The translations under genes and the position numbers were made by a program. 39,745 nucleotides of DNA from an uncultured Leptotrichia sp. (lineage in GTDB: Bacteria > Fusobacteriota > Fusobacteriia > Fusobacteriales > Leptotrichiaceae), in contig CALEXX010000025.1 of the NCBI GenBank assembly GCA_937925095.1, forward strand, positions 1 through 39,745, given 5' to 3'. Each line of letters begins with the position of its first letter. Position 1 is the first letter of the stretch. Of this stretch, positions 25,094 through 35,043 are shown in pieces. The notes beneath the pieces are model-generated. The model was not told the DNA's origin and searched no databases. It saw only the letters and a program-made list of their open reading frames with translations.

Positions 25094-26083
25094 ATGAAAA
25101 AAATAAATGTAAGAAATGCTGAAGGATACGAACTTTGTCACGATATAACCCAGATATTACCGGGAGAGTTTAAGGGAGCAAAGTTTTTAAGAGGACATAT
25201 AATTAGGAAAGAAGATATAGAAGTCTTGATTTCATTGGGAAAGGAAAATATATTTGTAATGGAAGAAGAAGATAAGGAAAAAAATCTTATCCATGAAAAT
25301 GATGCAGCAATGTTTATTGTAGAAAAACTCAATTTAGATAAAGAGTTTTTTGAAATTTCAGATATACGTGAAGGTAAAATAAATATAACTGCCAAAGAAG
25401 ATGGTATTTTAAAAATAGATATCAATACCCTGAACAAAATAAACAAAATAGGGGAAATAATTCTAGTTACAAAGTATAATAACAGTTATATTAAAAAAGG
25501 AGAAAATGTCGCTGCAACTAGAGTAATTCCATTACTGATAGAAAAATCCCAGCTGGATGAAATGAAGGAAATAGTTAAAGACAGGAATGTACTGACATTC
25601 AAAAAAATTGATAAAAATAAGAATTTAGCACTAATAACAACAGGGAATGAAGTATATAACGGAATAATAAAGGATAAGTCGAAAGAAGCCCTTTTAAAAA
25701 AATACAGAAAATATGAACTAAATGATATGGAACAGGTATTTTCTCCAGATGACAAGGATACAATAAAAAAATATATAAAAATATTTGAAAATGAAAAAGA
25801 TATTATAATGTGTACAGGAGGAATGTCCATAGATCCTGATGATGTCACACCTTCTGCCATAAGGGAAAGTAATTGGGAAATAGTTACTTATGGAACTCCT
25901 GTTCTTCCAGGAGCAATGTTCATGCTTGCATATAAAGGAGAAAAAGTATTAATAGGATTGCCAGGTGGAGTTGTTTTTTCAGAAAAAACTGTTTTTGATA
26001 TTCTTCTACCTAGAATTCTTGCAAATGACAGGATAACCAAGCAGGAAATTATTGAGATGGGACATGGTGGATTGCTAGGATAG
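25094..26083 (+). CDS. short MoeA-like molybdopterin-binding protein
   Basis: A 329-residue protein with a MoCF-type molybdopterin-binding domain at the C-terminal side: LALITTGNEVYNG (about 178-190), MCTGGMSIDPDDVTPSAIR (about 237-255) and LIGLPGGVVFSE (about 287-298). It is shorter than MoeA (about 400), has an atypical N-terminus (NAEGYELCHDITQILPGEFK) and lacks a recognisable full MoeA domain II. Such short molybdopterin-binding proteins are common in selenium-dependent hydroxylase loci. It may insert molybdate or act in a specialised maturation step. It is the last gene of the plus-strand operon, followed by a strong terminator. Confidence 0.83.
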   Translation: MKKINVRNAEGYELCHDITQILPGEFKGAKFLRGHIIRKEDIEVLISLGKENIFVMEEEDKEKNLIHENDAAMFIVEKLNLDKEFFEISDIREGKINITAKEDGILKIDINTLNKINKIGEIILVTKYNNSYIKKGENVAATRVIPLLIEKSQLDEMKEIVKDRNVLTFKKIDKNKNLALITTGNEVYNGIIKDKSKEALLKKYRKYELNDMEQVFSPDDKDTIKKYIKIFENEKDIIMCTGGMSIDPDDVTPSAIRESNWEIVTYGTPVLPGAMFMLAYKGEKVLIGLPGGVVFSEKTVFDILLPRILANDRITKQEIIEMGHGGLLG

Positions 26084-26213
26084 TAGATAATACAACTATT
26101 AGCAAGTTTTATAATATTTTCCATCTGATATTATAAAACAGGTTGTGATATAAGTCTGATAATAAATTAATTGAAAAAGGAATAACAAGATAAAAGTTAT
26201 AAAAAATATTTTG

Positions 26214-26282
26214 TAAAAAAAATTCGATAAGCTATAAAGATGATGTAACTTCACATTTATTAGCTTTATCGAATTTTTATTT
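26214..26282. terminator. bidirectional terminator between moeA-like and xdh
   Basis: The arms AATTCGATAAGCT (26221-26233) and AGCTTTATCGAATT (26262-26275) pair with one bulge. A T-run follows on the plus strand (26274-26282), and an A-run before it (26214-26222) gives a T-run on the minus strand. It separates the convergent plus-strand operon and the xdh gene, whose stop is at 26299. The remaining part of 26084-26213 is AT-rich without visible features. Confidence 0.85.
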
Positions 26283-26298
26283 TTAACAAGTTTTTTTC

Positions 26299-28872
26299 TT
26301 ATTTTTTCGTTTTTCTACTATATGGTGTTCCTTCCAGAGGAAGTTTAGTCCTGAACTGCTTATCAAAAACATAATATGCATCCTGCACTGCAGGTGCTGT
26401 AGGAATACTTGCGATTTCACCTATCCCTTTTGCTCCATAAGCCATTTCATTTCTATCCTTTTTCCTTACAATAATAGATTTTATTTCCGGAGTCTGGTTA
26501 CTCTTGAATAGCCCCAGTGTTCCATATTTTACTTTAGGAACTGAATCCACAAGAGGAAAATCCTCAGTCAGAGCATATCCAAGTGACATTACCACTCCAC
26601 CTTCTATCTGACCCTCAACATTCAAAGGATTTATAGGTGTTCCTACATCATGTGCAGCTATAACTTTCTTAAGCTTTCCTTCATCATCAAGAATGACAAC
26701 CTGTGTAGCATATCCATATCCTACATGGCTTATTGGATGTGGAACATCTGTTCCTATTGGATCTGTTTTTGCCAAATATTCTGCATAAAATTCTTCTCCT
26801 TCAAGCTCTTCGATAGTTCTACCTTTATCCAGCTCATCTCTCACCAGCTGTGTAACTCTTCTTACTGCTTCCCCTGTGACAAGTGTCTGTCTTGAAGCTG
26901 TTGTTGTTCCAGAGTTTGGAGTTCTTTCTGTATCAGGAGTTTCCATCACTATCATACTAGGAGGTAATTTTAGTGTTTCAACGGCAATCTGAAGCATAAC
27001 TGTTAAAAGTCCTTGTCCAATACATGCCGCTGCTGTTCTGACATGTATTTTCCCCTGCTCAACAGAAGCTTTACATCTTCCATAATCAGGAACTCCTACT
27101 CCTAAACCACTATTCTTTATTCCACAGGCAATCCCTGCATACTTGGCATTTTCATACTCTTCCTTCACCGCTTCCAATGTTTCAACAAATGCTGTACTAG
27201 GATCTGCAATCTGACCATTCGGCATCGTATCTCCAGGACGCAGTGCATTTCTATATCTCATTTCCCAATGTGATATTCCCACCATGTCAGCCAACTTGTT
27301 CACACATGCTTCCATAGCAAACAATGACTGTGTTACTCCAAATCCCCTGTATGCACCTGCAGGAGGATTGTTTGTATAATACGCTTCTCCTACAACTTGT
27401 ATATCCTGAAAGTTGTAAGGTCCTGAAGCATGAGTGCAGGCTCTTTGCAATACTGGTCCTCCAAGAGAGGCATATGCTCCTGTATCTGCGATAATTTCTG
27501 CTGTCATTCCCTGTAAGATTCCGTTTTCATCACAGCCAACAGTAAAATCCATTTCCATAGCATGACGCTTTGTATGTATATTTATGCTCTCCTGTCTAGT
27601 AAACTTAACCTTTACAGGACGTTTCAACAGATAAGCCGCCAGTGCAGCGTGATGCTGAACTGACATGTCTTCCTTACCTCCAAAACCTCCTCCTACATAC
27701 ATGCTCTTAATTCTTACTTTTTCAGGTGGAATACCCAGCATTCCTGATATTTCACGCTGTTCATCATATATATTCTGAGAGCCTGTATACATCAGTAGAC
27801 CATCTTCTACTTCAGGATTCGGCATAGCTGTAGCACATTCCGGCTCCATAAAAGCATGATCTGTGAAAGGTACTGAAAAATGCTCTTTTATGATATATTT
27901 GGAATTTGCTATTTTTTCTTCAGGATTTCCCCTTTTGAGTTCCTGTCTAAAAAGAAGATTCCCTTTTTCATGCAACTTCGGTGCACCTTCAGCCATCGCT
28001 TCTATAGGATTTCTTATAGGTTCAAGTTTCTCACAGTCTATTTCCACGAGTTTTTTCGCTTCAGCTAGTATCTCTTCAGTTTCAGCAACTACAAGTGCTA
28101 AAGCATCACCTACATATCTTGTAATTTCTCCCTCTCCAATAAATGCAGGCCAGTCCTTTACCAAATGTCCTAAAGGATTTAATTTAATAGTTTCTGCTGT
28201 AATAACAGTTATTACTCCTGGCAATGCCTTTGCCTTTTCTACATTAATTTTTTTGATTAATGCCCTTGGATAAGGAGTTCTCACACATGAACCATGCAGT
28301 AACCCCTCCGTTGTAAAATCATCAGCATATTTACCTGTTCCAAGTGTTTTTTCCACAGCATCAACTCTGTCAAGATTTTCTCCTATAAGTCCTTTACATT
28401 CTACTTTAGGTATTTCCTCATTTTGAGAGAAAATTCTTGCAGCCAGCATCACTGCATCAAATATTTTAATATATCCTGTACATCGACAAATATTCCCTTT
28501 TAAGGCATCTTTAACCTGATCTAATGTCGGCTCAGGATTTTTGTCAAGAAGAGCTTTTGTACTTATAACCATCCCAGGAATACAAAAACCACATTGTACT
28601 GCTCCTGCTCTTGTATAAGCATAAGCATAAACATCTTTCTCTCTTTCTGTTAACCCTTCTATTGTTATTATACTCTTCCCATTTACTCTTTCTGTTGTAA
28701 GTACGCATGCTCTCATTGTCTTTCCGTCAAGTATTACTGTACAAGCTCCGCAGACTCCTTCACCGCACCCGTTTTTTGTTCCAGTAAGTCTCAGATCTTC
28801 TCTCAGATAAGCCAGTAAATTCTTTTTTACATCTGTTGAACACTGCTTTCCATTAACTGTAAATTCATACAT
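26299..28872 (-). CDS. selenium-dependent xanthine dehydrogenase, fused Fe-S and Mo domains
   Basis: A 857-residue molybdenum hydroxylase. The N-terminal ferredoxin-like domain binds [2Fe-2S] through Cys36/41/44/56 (NGCGEGVCGAC). A helical domain binds the second through Cys94/97/129/131 (QCGFC; ICRCTGY). From about residue 165 it is the large molybdopterin-binding part, with GGGFGGKED, GAYRGFGVTQ and the catalytic Glu in GAKGIGEIAS near the C-terminus. There is no FAD domain between them and no separate FAD-subunit gene nearby, so electrons must leave the Fe-S clusters to another protein. The layout and context match the selenium-dependent xanthine dehydrogenase family. The ATG at 28872 has AAGGAG eight bases upstream. 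Purine hydroxylation (xanthine/urate, either direction) is the likely job; nicotinate-type substrates are an alternative. Confidence 0.92.
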   Translation of the reverse strand: MYEFTVNGKQCSTDVKKNLLAYLREDLRLTGTKNGCGEGVCGACTVILDGKTMRACVLTTERVNGKSIITIEGLTEREKDVYAYAYTRAGAVQCGFCIPGMVISTKALLDKNPEPTLDQVKDALKGNICRCTGYIKIFDAVMLAARIFSQNEEIPKVECKGLIGENLDRVDAVEKTLGTGKYADDFTTEGLLHGSCVRTPYPRALIKKINVEKAKALPGVITVITAETIKLNPLGHLVKDWPAFIGEGEITRYVGDALALVVAETEEILAEAKKLVEIDCEKLEPIRNPIEAMAEGAPKLHEKGNLLFRQELKRGNPEEKIANSKYIIKEHFSVPFTDHAFMEPECATAMPNPEVEDGLLMYTGSQNIYDEQREISGMLGIPPEKVRIKSMYVGGGFGGKEDMSVQHHAALAAYLLKRPVKVKFTRQESINIHTKRHAMEMDFTVGCDENGILQGMTAEIIADTGAYASLGGPVLQRACTHASGPYNFQDIQVVGEAYYTNNPPAGAYRGFGVTQSLFAMEACVNKLADMVGISHWEMRYRNALRPGDTMPNGQIADPSTAFVETLEAVKEEYENAKYAGIACGIKNSGLGVGVPDYGRCKASVEQGKIHVRTAAACIGQGLLTVMLQIAVETLKLPPSMIVMETPDTERTPNSGTTTASRQTLVTGEAVRRVTQLVRDELDKGRTIEELEGEEFYAEYLAKTDPIGTDVPHPISHVGYGYATQVVILDDEGKLKKVIAAHDVGTPINPLNVEGQIEGGVVMSLGYALTEDFPLVDSVPKVKYGTLGLFKSNQTPEIKSIIVRKKDRNEMAYGAKGIGEIASIPTAPAVQDAYYVFDKQFRTKLPLEGTPYSRKTKK

Positions 28873-28931
28873 AATATAACTCCTTCTAAAATCCGGAATT
28901 TTCAAATTTATAGTAATAATTACCTCAAAAT

Positions 28932-28945
28932 AGAATCAAGATTCT
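28932..28945. promoter_or_regulatory. 14-base palindrome ahead of xdh
   Basis: AGAATC-AA-GATTCT lies in the 132-bp gap between ssnA and xdh, about 60 bases before the xdh start. It could be an operator or a small RNA hairpin. No clear promoter hexamers were found beside it. Confidence 0.25.
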
Positions 28946-29004
28946 GAACAGATAAAATTTCTATTTTAAAATTATTCTTACTACATTTCATTTCAAAAAT
29001 TTCC

Positions 29005-30336
29005 TTAGATTCTATTCCACACTTTTTGAGCTAATTCCACACTTTTTGCTGTAATTGCTTCTTCGTCTATTCCTATTAATATTCTCTCATCCATAATAAT
29101 TTTACCATTGATTATTGTCGTGTCCACGTTTCTTCCACTTATTCCAAATAGTAAATGTCCATTTATATTACTTTCATTTAAAGGTGTAGGGGCTTTATAG
29201 TCTACTATTATTAAATCTGCATAATATCCTTCCTTTAAGACACCAACTTTACCATTTTTCATAAATCTGTTAGCTATCATAGGATTATTATTGAAAACCA
29301 TCTGAGGTGCTTCTGTCCATCCTACACTAGGTAGTCTTTTTTCATGTTTTGAAATTATATTCATTACTTTATATGATTCCATCATATCAGGAGTATATCC
29401 ATCTGTTCCCAGTCCTACAGGAATTCCTTTCTTAAACATATCTAGGACAGGTGTAACTCCTACAGCATTTCCCATATTTGATTCAGGGTTATGTATAACT
29501 GCAACATTACTTGCTTTCAGCATATCCAGCTCTTCATCTGTAACATTAATACAGTGAACGGCTAAACTCTTGTCACTTAAAACTCCTCTGTTATACCATC
29601 TTTCGATTACTCTTTGGTTATATTTTTCAAGAGAATCAACAACATCTTCTATCCCTTCAGCACAATGTACATGGAATCCTTTATTTACACCTGATACTGC
29701 TTCCAGACATTTATCAAGTGTTTTATCTGATATAGTAAGTGAAGCATGTAATCCGAAAAGTCCTCTTAACATATCATTATCTTCTGCATCACAATATTTT
29801 ATAAAATCTATATTTTCTTTTATTCCAGCATTTGCTATTTCTTCTCCGTCTCTGTCTGAAACTTCATAGCAGAGATTACTTCTAATTCCTGTTATCTTTG
29901 CAGCTTCAGCTATCTTCATAAGACTTCCTTCAAGCGCATTCGGACTGGCATGATGGTCTATTACAGTTGTAACTCCACATTTAACCTGTTCTATCATAGG
30001 AAGCAGTGCACTGTATTTTACGTCTTCCAGATTAAGTGTTCTGTCCAGTCTCCACCATAGATTTCTCAACACTTCTCCAAACATTGTAGCAGGCTTTCCA
30101 CCTAAAAACATTCCTCTTGCAAATGTACTGTAATAGTGCATATGAGTATTAACAAATCCAGGCATCACAAGTCTTCCTTTTGCATCTTTATATTCAGCCT
30201 GAGGATACTTTGTCTTCAAATCTTCTGTCTTTCCAATTTCCTTAATAACATTCCCATCAATTAAAACTGCTCCATTTTCTATATAAGGTTTTTCATCATC
30301 TCTTGTAAAAACCTTCCCATTTCCGATTAAAATCAT
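29005..30336 (-). CDS. ssnA: SsnA-type amidohydrolase (aminohydrolase)
   Basis: A metal-dependent amidohydrolase of 443 residues, the SsnA type repeatedly linked to selenium-dependent hydroxylase genes. The metal motif His65-x-His67 (GFVNTHMHYYS), GFHVHCAEG, LAVHCIN and the metal Asp in GLGTDGYTPDMM are all present, so it should be active. The family relates to guanine deaminase and chlorohydrolases, making a purine-derived amino- or ring-hydrolysis likely. AGGAGG precedes the start, and ygfK ends nine bases upstream, so they are co-transcribed. SsnA belongs to the gene set implicated in anaerobic urate degradation. Confidence 0.93.
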   Translation of the reverse strand: MILIGNGKVFTRDDEKPYIENGAVLIDGNVIKEIGKTEDLKTKYPQAEYKDAKGRLVMPGFVNTHMHYYSTFARGMFLGGKPATMFGEVLRNLWWRLDRTLNLEDVKYSALLPMIEQVKCGVTTVIDHHASPNALEGSLMKIAEAAKITGIRSNLCYEVSDRDGEEIANAGIKENIDFIKYCDAEDNDMLRGLFGLHASLTISDKTLDKCLEAVSGVNKGFHVHCAEGIEDVVDSLEKYNQRVIERWYNRGVLSDKSLAVHCINVTDEELDMLKASNVAVIHNPESNMGNAVGVTPVLDMFKKGIPVGLGTDGYTPDMMESYKVMNIISKHEKRLPSVGWTEAPQMVFNNNPMIANRFMKNGKVGVLKEGYYADLIIVDYKAPTPLNESNINGHLLFGISGRNVDTTIINGKIIMDERILIGIDEEAITAKSVELAQKVWNRI

Positions 30337-30345
30337 TTTAACCTC

Positions 30346-33300
30346 CTAAAATTCTAGCATATAATAAGAATAATTTTTTAATACTGTATTCAGATATACA
30401 TTCATTTCATCAGAAATCTGACCATCACCTAAAGTATGCTCTATAATTGATCCGTCTTCCTTTCTTACTTTGAATTTATTTTCGCCTATACGTAAAAATC
30501 CTTTATTAGTACTATCTATAAAGTCATGTTCAGTCCAGAACACTGTAATTTTGTCTTTATAAGGATTTCCTGTGTGAGGGCAGAAGATACCACAATTTCC
30601 ACATTCGTTACACATTCCATCAATATGAACTATCTGGTGTTTTTGACTGAATATTTCACTGCCACCTGTTAATTTAATAAGTACATTTGCCCTGTTTGGA
30701 CATACGTCCACACAGATTTCACAAATTTTGTCACATGCAAGACAACGTTTTCCATCTTCCTTAGTTTCAGTTCCATGCTCCAATATACCTTTTCTTTCGT
30801 ATAATGTGCTCTCAACCTGAGGTATATCAAATTTTTTGAAATCATTTGTAAGTCCACATTTATCCAATATATTTTTTGAAATTATTTTTGCATCTGCAAC
30901 AGCTTTTACAATTGTCGCAGCTCCTGCTTTACAGTCTCCTGCAATATAAACATTTTCTTTGCTTGTTTCATTGAACTGATTTAAAGCTGCATAACCTCTC
31001 TCTGTTAATTTCAGTCCATTAGCTTCAAAAAGACTGCTATCCACTCTTGCTCCTGTTGCATTTACAACCGTATCAAACTCAAATGATTCAAATTTTCCAG
31101 TTCCTTTTACACCTCTTCTTCCTGAAGCATCTCTGTCTGATAGCTCCATCTCTTCACAGACGAATGTCTTTCCGTCATAGCTTATAGGTGAGTATAATTC
31201 CTTGAATACCACTCCATCCTGTAATGCCACTTCTTTTTCTTCAGGTTCGGCTGGCATAAAGTCTCTTGTTCTTCTGTACACGATAGAAACTTTTTCAACT
31301 CCAGGGCAACGTAACGCAGTTCTTGCACAGTCCATTGCCACACTTCCTCCACCGATTATTGCCACATTTTTACCTAGGGATAGATTCAGGTTGCTATTTT
31401 TAGCAGACTCCAAAAATTCAAGCGAATCTCTCAAATATTCTTCCCCTTCCTTTACAGGGCTTGCTGCTTTTTTCCATGCACCTGTGGCAAGAACGACAAA
31501 ATCATATTCTTTTTTCAGTTCATCTACATTGTAGTTTTCATTTACATTGAATATAAATTTTACTCCTGCATTTACTGCCAGCTGATAATCCCTATTTATC
31601 ATTTCATGGGATATTCTGAATTCAGGAATAACATACTGCACTATTCCATATGGCTTGTCCCTTTTCTCAAGAACAGTGACATCCATACCATTTCTTCTTA
31701 GGAAATATGCTGTTGATACTCCTCCAGGTCCTGCACCTATTACAACAACTTTTTTCTTAGATATAACTTTTGCTGGCTTCATTTCTTCCAGATATATGTC
31801 CATTGCATTTAATACTGCTTTTTTCTTTGCATCTCTTATTCTTAGTGATTCCTCATAGTCAAGTCTTGTACATTTATGTTGACATTGATGGTCACATATT
31901 ACTCCAAGAACTGCAGGAGAAGAGTTGTCATTTACTATTATTTCAAACGCTTCCTTAAATTTACCTTCACTTACCATTTTCAAGTATTCAGGTATCTGCT
32001 GATGAATAGGGCATCCACCATCTTTACATGGAGCTTTTGCACAGTCATACAATGGTAATAGACTTGTTGTCTTTCTTGATTTTACAGGTCTTGTTTCCTT
32101 TAAGTGATTTTTGTCATAGATAACATTTCTTGCAAGATAGTCAAGTGCTTCAACATTTATACCATGGAAAGGTCCTGTCAATAAAGGTTCTACAGTTTCA
32201 GCAAGCTGTTTAAGTCTTTCATAACCTCCAGGTTTCAATATTGTTGTTGCCACTGTAATAGGCTGTATTCCTGTGTTGAATATTTCCTTAATATTAAAGT
32301 AGTCTGCCCCTCCTGAAAACGAAATTGGGAGTCTTCCTTTAAATTCCTTTGAAATTCTGTTTGCCAGACTTATTGTCAAAGGATACAGTGATCTTCCTGA
32401 CATGTACATCTCATTTCCAGGAAGCTCATTATTAGCTATCTGCACAGGGAAAGTGTTTGTCAGCTTTACACCAAATTCCACTTCATTTTCCTTTGCAAAA
32501 TCTATCAGCCTGTTAATCATAACAACTGCATCATTCCATTGTAAATCATTTTTAAAGTGATGGTCATCAAATGTTATGTATTCGTAACCCATTTCATTTA
32601 GTATGTTTCTAGCAAATTCATATCCCAACAATGTAGGATTACATTTTATAAAGGTATGTACTTTCTTCTCTGAAATCAGATATCTTGCTATTCTTTCAAT
32701 TTCTGCAGGAGGACAACCATGAAGCGTAGATAAACATATACTTCTACATACATTAGGAGAAATTTTGTCTATGTCTTCTGCTGTAACTTTTTTAAATAGA
32801 TGTAAATTTTCCTTCAGGAATGCAATACTTTCTTTCCATATTTCAGTATTTGCAGCATATTTAAGTCCTTCTATATAATTGTCTATCTTTTCAGTTTTTA
32901 TTCCTTCGAGATCATATCCTACACTCATATTGAAGGCAAAATCTCTGACATCGCTTATTTCAAATTCCTTAGCCAAAACATGGATTGCTATGTATGCTTT
33001 AACATATTCTACAAATGCTTCCTGTACTGTAAGTTCAGTTGACCACTCCACATTGTAGCCTTCATCTTCTGCATTTATACAAGGTCTTGCTATACATTTT
33101 CTCAAGTCTTCTCCGTCCATTTTCTGAACTGTTTTCAATTCTACGAAACGGGAACCTGCCAAATAAGATGCTATAATATTTTGTGAAAGCTGCGAGTTAG
33201 GTCCTGCAGCAGGTCCTATTGGAGAACTTAGCTTATCTCCAAAAAGAACTAAATTTGTTCCACTTTTATTTTTGTAGAATTTTTCTTTTTTTATTCCAAA

Positions 33301-33381
33301 AACACTTTTCTGTTCTTCATATTCCCTTAACGACCATTTCACTAGCTTATCAAATGGGATAGGTCTCATTAATTCACTCAT
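30346..33381 (-). CDS. ygfK: YgfK: multidomain Fe-S flavoprotein oxidoreductase
   Basis: A 1011-residue oxidoreductase annotated in databases as putative selenate reductase subunit YgfK. Residues 1 to about 430 form a dihydroorotate-dehydrogenase-like barrel (SPIGPAAGPNSQLSQN; PISFSGGADYFNI). Residues 445-505 hold GltD-type cluster cysteines (447, 452, 457; 496, 500, 504). About 545-850 is a FAD/NAD(P) two-dinucleotide fold (VVVIGAGPGGVSTA; VAIIGGGSVAMDCARTA). Residues 880-936 are an 8Fe ferredoxin domain (CLACDKICEICVDVCP; CNECGNCGIFCP). It could reduce a purine ring at the barrel site or accept electrons from the FAD-less Xdh. It is the first gene of the ygfK-ssnA(-xdh) unit, with a strong GGAGGG site. 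Confidence 0.92.
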   Translation of the reverse strand: MSELMRPIPFDKLVKWSLREYEEQKSVFGIKKEKFYKNKSGTNLVLFGDKLSSPIGPAAGPNSQLSQNIIASYLAGSRFVELKTVQKMDGEDLRKCIARPCINAEDEGYNVEWSTELTVQEAFVEYVKAYIAIHVLAKEFEISDVRDFAFNMSVGYDLEGIKTEKIDNYIEGLKYAANTEIWKESIAFLKENLHLFKKVTAEDIDKISPNVCRSICLSTLHGCPPAEIERIARYLISEKKVHTFIKCNPTLLGYEFARNILNEMGYEYITFDDHHFKNDLQWNDAVVMINRLIDFAKENEVEFGVKLTNTFPVQIANNELPGNEMYMSGRSLYPLTISLANRISKEFKGRLPISFSGGADYFNIKEIFNTGIQPITVATTILKPGGYERLKQLAETVEPLLTGPFHGINVEALDYLARNVIYDKNHLKETRPVKSRKTTSLLPLYDCAKAPCKDGGCPIHQQIPEYLKMVSEGKFKEAFEIIVNDNSSPAVLGVICDHQCQHKCTRLDYEESLRIRDAKKKAVLNAMDIYLEEMKPAKVISKKKVVVIGAGPGGVSTAYFLRRNGMDVTVLEKRDKPYGIVQYVIPEFRISHEMINRDYQLAVNAGVKFIFNVNENYNVDELKKEYDFVVLATGAWKKAASPVKEGEEYLRDSLEFLESAKNSNLNLSLGKNVAIIGGGSVAMDCARTALRCPGVEKVSIVYRRTRDFMPAEPEEKEVALQDGVVFKELYSPISYDGKTFVCEEMELSDRDASGRRGVKGTGKFESFEFDTVVNATGARVDSSLFEANGLKLTERGYAALNQFNETSKENVYIAGDCKAGAATIVKAVADAKIISKNILDKCGLTNDFKKFDIPQVESTLYERKGILEHGTETKEDGKRCLACDKICEICVDVCPNRANVLIKLTGGSEIFSQKHQIVHIDGMCNECGNCGIFCPHTGNPYKDKITVFWTEHDFIDSTNKGFLRIGENKFKVRKEDGSIIEHTLGDGQISDEMNVYLNTVLKNYSYYMLEF

Positions 33382-33626
33382 TTTTTCCCTCCGATTAATT
33401 TAAAATTTAATCTTTTTTTCTCTCACAATATTTATTACATACTATTTATCATTTATATTATTAGTTCAATTATTTTTATTTTCATATCTTTACATTTTTT
33501 GTACGACTTCTTGTTAAGCTATTTAAATTTTTATGTTTAAATTATAAGATTTGTTTTAAAATTTTATTTTTATGAATATTTTGAAACCTCAATTTTCCTA
33601 CTTTTAATTTCAAATCTTAAATATTA

Positions 33627-35006
33627 TTATTCCCCGTGTTTTACCATTTCAGCTGCTATTTCTCTATCTTTTTCATCTGGCGGGAATACCATATTTGCTA
33701 ATATTGAAATTATACATACGCATGCTACTGTATCTTTAAATATGAAGCCTACATATGGCGGTAATCCTGCCACTGCATCAGGATGTGCTCCCAGTCCTAG
33801 TCCAAGACCAAAAGTAACTCCAAGAATTATTAAGTTTCTGTCGCTAAATCCTGCTTTTGCGACCATTTTTATTCCATTTATAAGTATCATTGCAAATACT
33901 GTGATAACTGCTCCACCTAGTACACTCGGAGGCATAATATTAAATATCATACCAATTTTAGGAAAAAATGCTGCTCCCATCAGTACAAATGCTCCCATTG
34001 CAATACACCATTTGTTTACAACTCTTGTCATTGCAACAATTCCTGCATTCTGACCAAATGCTGTATTAGGCAATGCATTAAACAATACTGCTGTTGTAGA
34101 ACCGATAGCATCCGCAAGAATTGCTCCTGAAGTTTCTTCTCCACTAGCTTCCCTGTTAAATCCTGCTATAGTGATTCCACTTGTATTTCCTATTGTTTCA
34201 AGTCCTGAAACTATATATATAGTTGCAAAGCTGAATACAGCTTCAGCAGGAAACTGTAGTTGCCAAGGCATTATTATAGGTATAGGCAATCCAAACAAAG
34301 GAGTCGATACTATTTGTGAAAAGTTTAATTTTCCCATAAAGAAAGCTGCTACATATCCTACGATTATCCCTATAAGGATCGCTGATATTTTCCACATTCC
34401 TTTTCCAAACTTCTGTAATAATATAATAGTGAAAAATACTATAAATCCTAATGTAAGATTTCCTAATGATCCATAAGTTCCATTCGCCTTTGAAGCAGCT
34501 CCTCCTGCAAAATAATCCACTCCTACATCAAGAAGATGTATACCTATTGTTATAAGCACACTTCCAACAACAAGTGGTGGAAATAATTTTTTCAATGGTT
34601 TATAAAATATTCCCATTATAACTTCAACTAAACTTCCTAATGCCGCACCACCTAAAACACCAGCCAATCCAAATTTGGCACCTAAGGTTTTAGAAGTTGG
34701 AACAAACGCAAACGAAGTTCCCATAACTATTGGTAATCCTGCTCCTATTTGGAACTTACCTATTTTTATAGGATACAGCTGAACAAAAGTTGTTAATCCT
34801 GAAACAAACATTGCACATTGTATCATTCTCAATCTTAAAGCATTGTCAAGTCCTAATACACCTACCAATATCAATACTGGAGCCAAGTTTCCTGTAAACA
34901 TAGCCAGAACATGTTGAAATCCTAGGGGAAATGCAACTTTAAAACTTGGTCTTCCATCTAACTGGTAAATTAATTCTTTGTCTGATAATTTTTCTTTACC
35001 ACCCAT
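33627..35006 (-). CDS. NCS2-family purine (xanthine/urate) permease
   Basis: An inner-membrane nucleobase:cation symporter of the NAT/NCS2 family, 459 residues with about 12-14 membrane segments. The family signature QNAGIVAMTR lies in the segment after NTAFG. PLGFQHVLAMFTGNLAPVLI at the N-terminus and IGAGLPIVMGTSFAFV are also typical. The start ATG at 35006 follows GGAGGAGGAG; the upstream extension begins with TTG. Its position between ygeW and ygfK indicates uptake of xanthine or urate rather than uracil. Substrate specificity within the family cannot be read reliably by eye. Confidence 0.92.
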   Translation of the reverse strand: MGGKEKLSDKELIYQLDGRPSFKVAFPLGFQHVLAMFTGNLAPVLILVGVLGLDNALRLRMIQCAMFVSGLTTFVQLYPIKIGKFQIGAGLPIVMGTSFAFVPTSKTLGAKFGLAGVLGGAALGSLVEVIMGIFYKPLKKLFPPLVVGSVLITIGIHLLDVGVDYFAGGAASKANGTYGSLGNLTLGFIVFFTIILLQKFGKGMWKISAILIGIIVGYVAAFFMGKLNFSQIVSTPLFGLPIPIIMPWQLQFPAEAVFSFATIYIVSGLETIGNTSGITIAGFNREASGEETSGAILADAIGSTTAVLFNALPNTAFGQNAGIVAMTRVVNKWCIAMGAFVLMGAAFFPKIGMIFNIMPPSVLGGAVITVFAMILINGIKMVAKAGFSDRNLIILGVTFGLGLGLGAHPDAVAGLPPYVGFIFKDTVACVCIISILANMVFPPDEKDREIAAEMVKHGE

Positions 35007-35043
35007 GACCTTCTCCTCCTCCAAATTTATTTCAGTTTACTCA

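Noticed and set aside
26299..33381. Selenocysteine (in-frame TGA) in xdh or neighbours
   Set aside because: All frames run through to full family length without a TGA. Selenium in these hydroxylases is a labile cofactor ligand, not selenocysteine.
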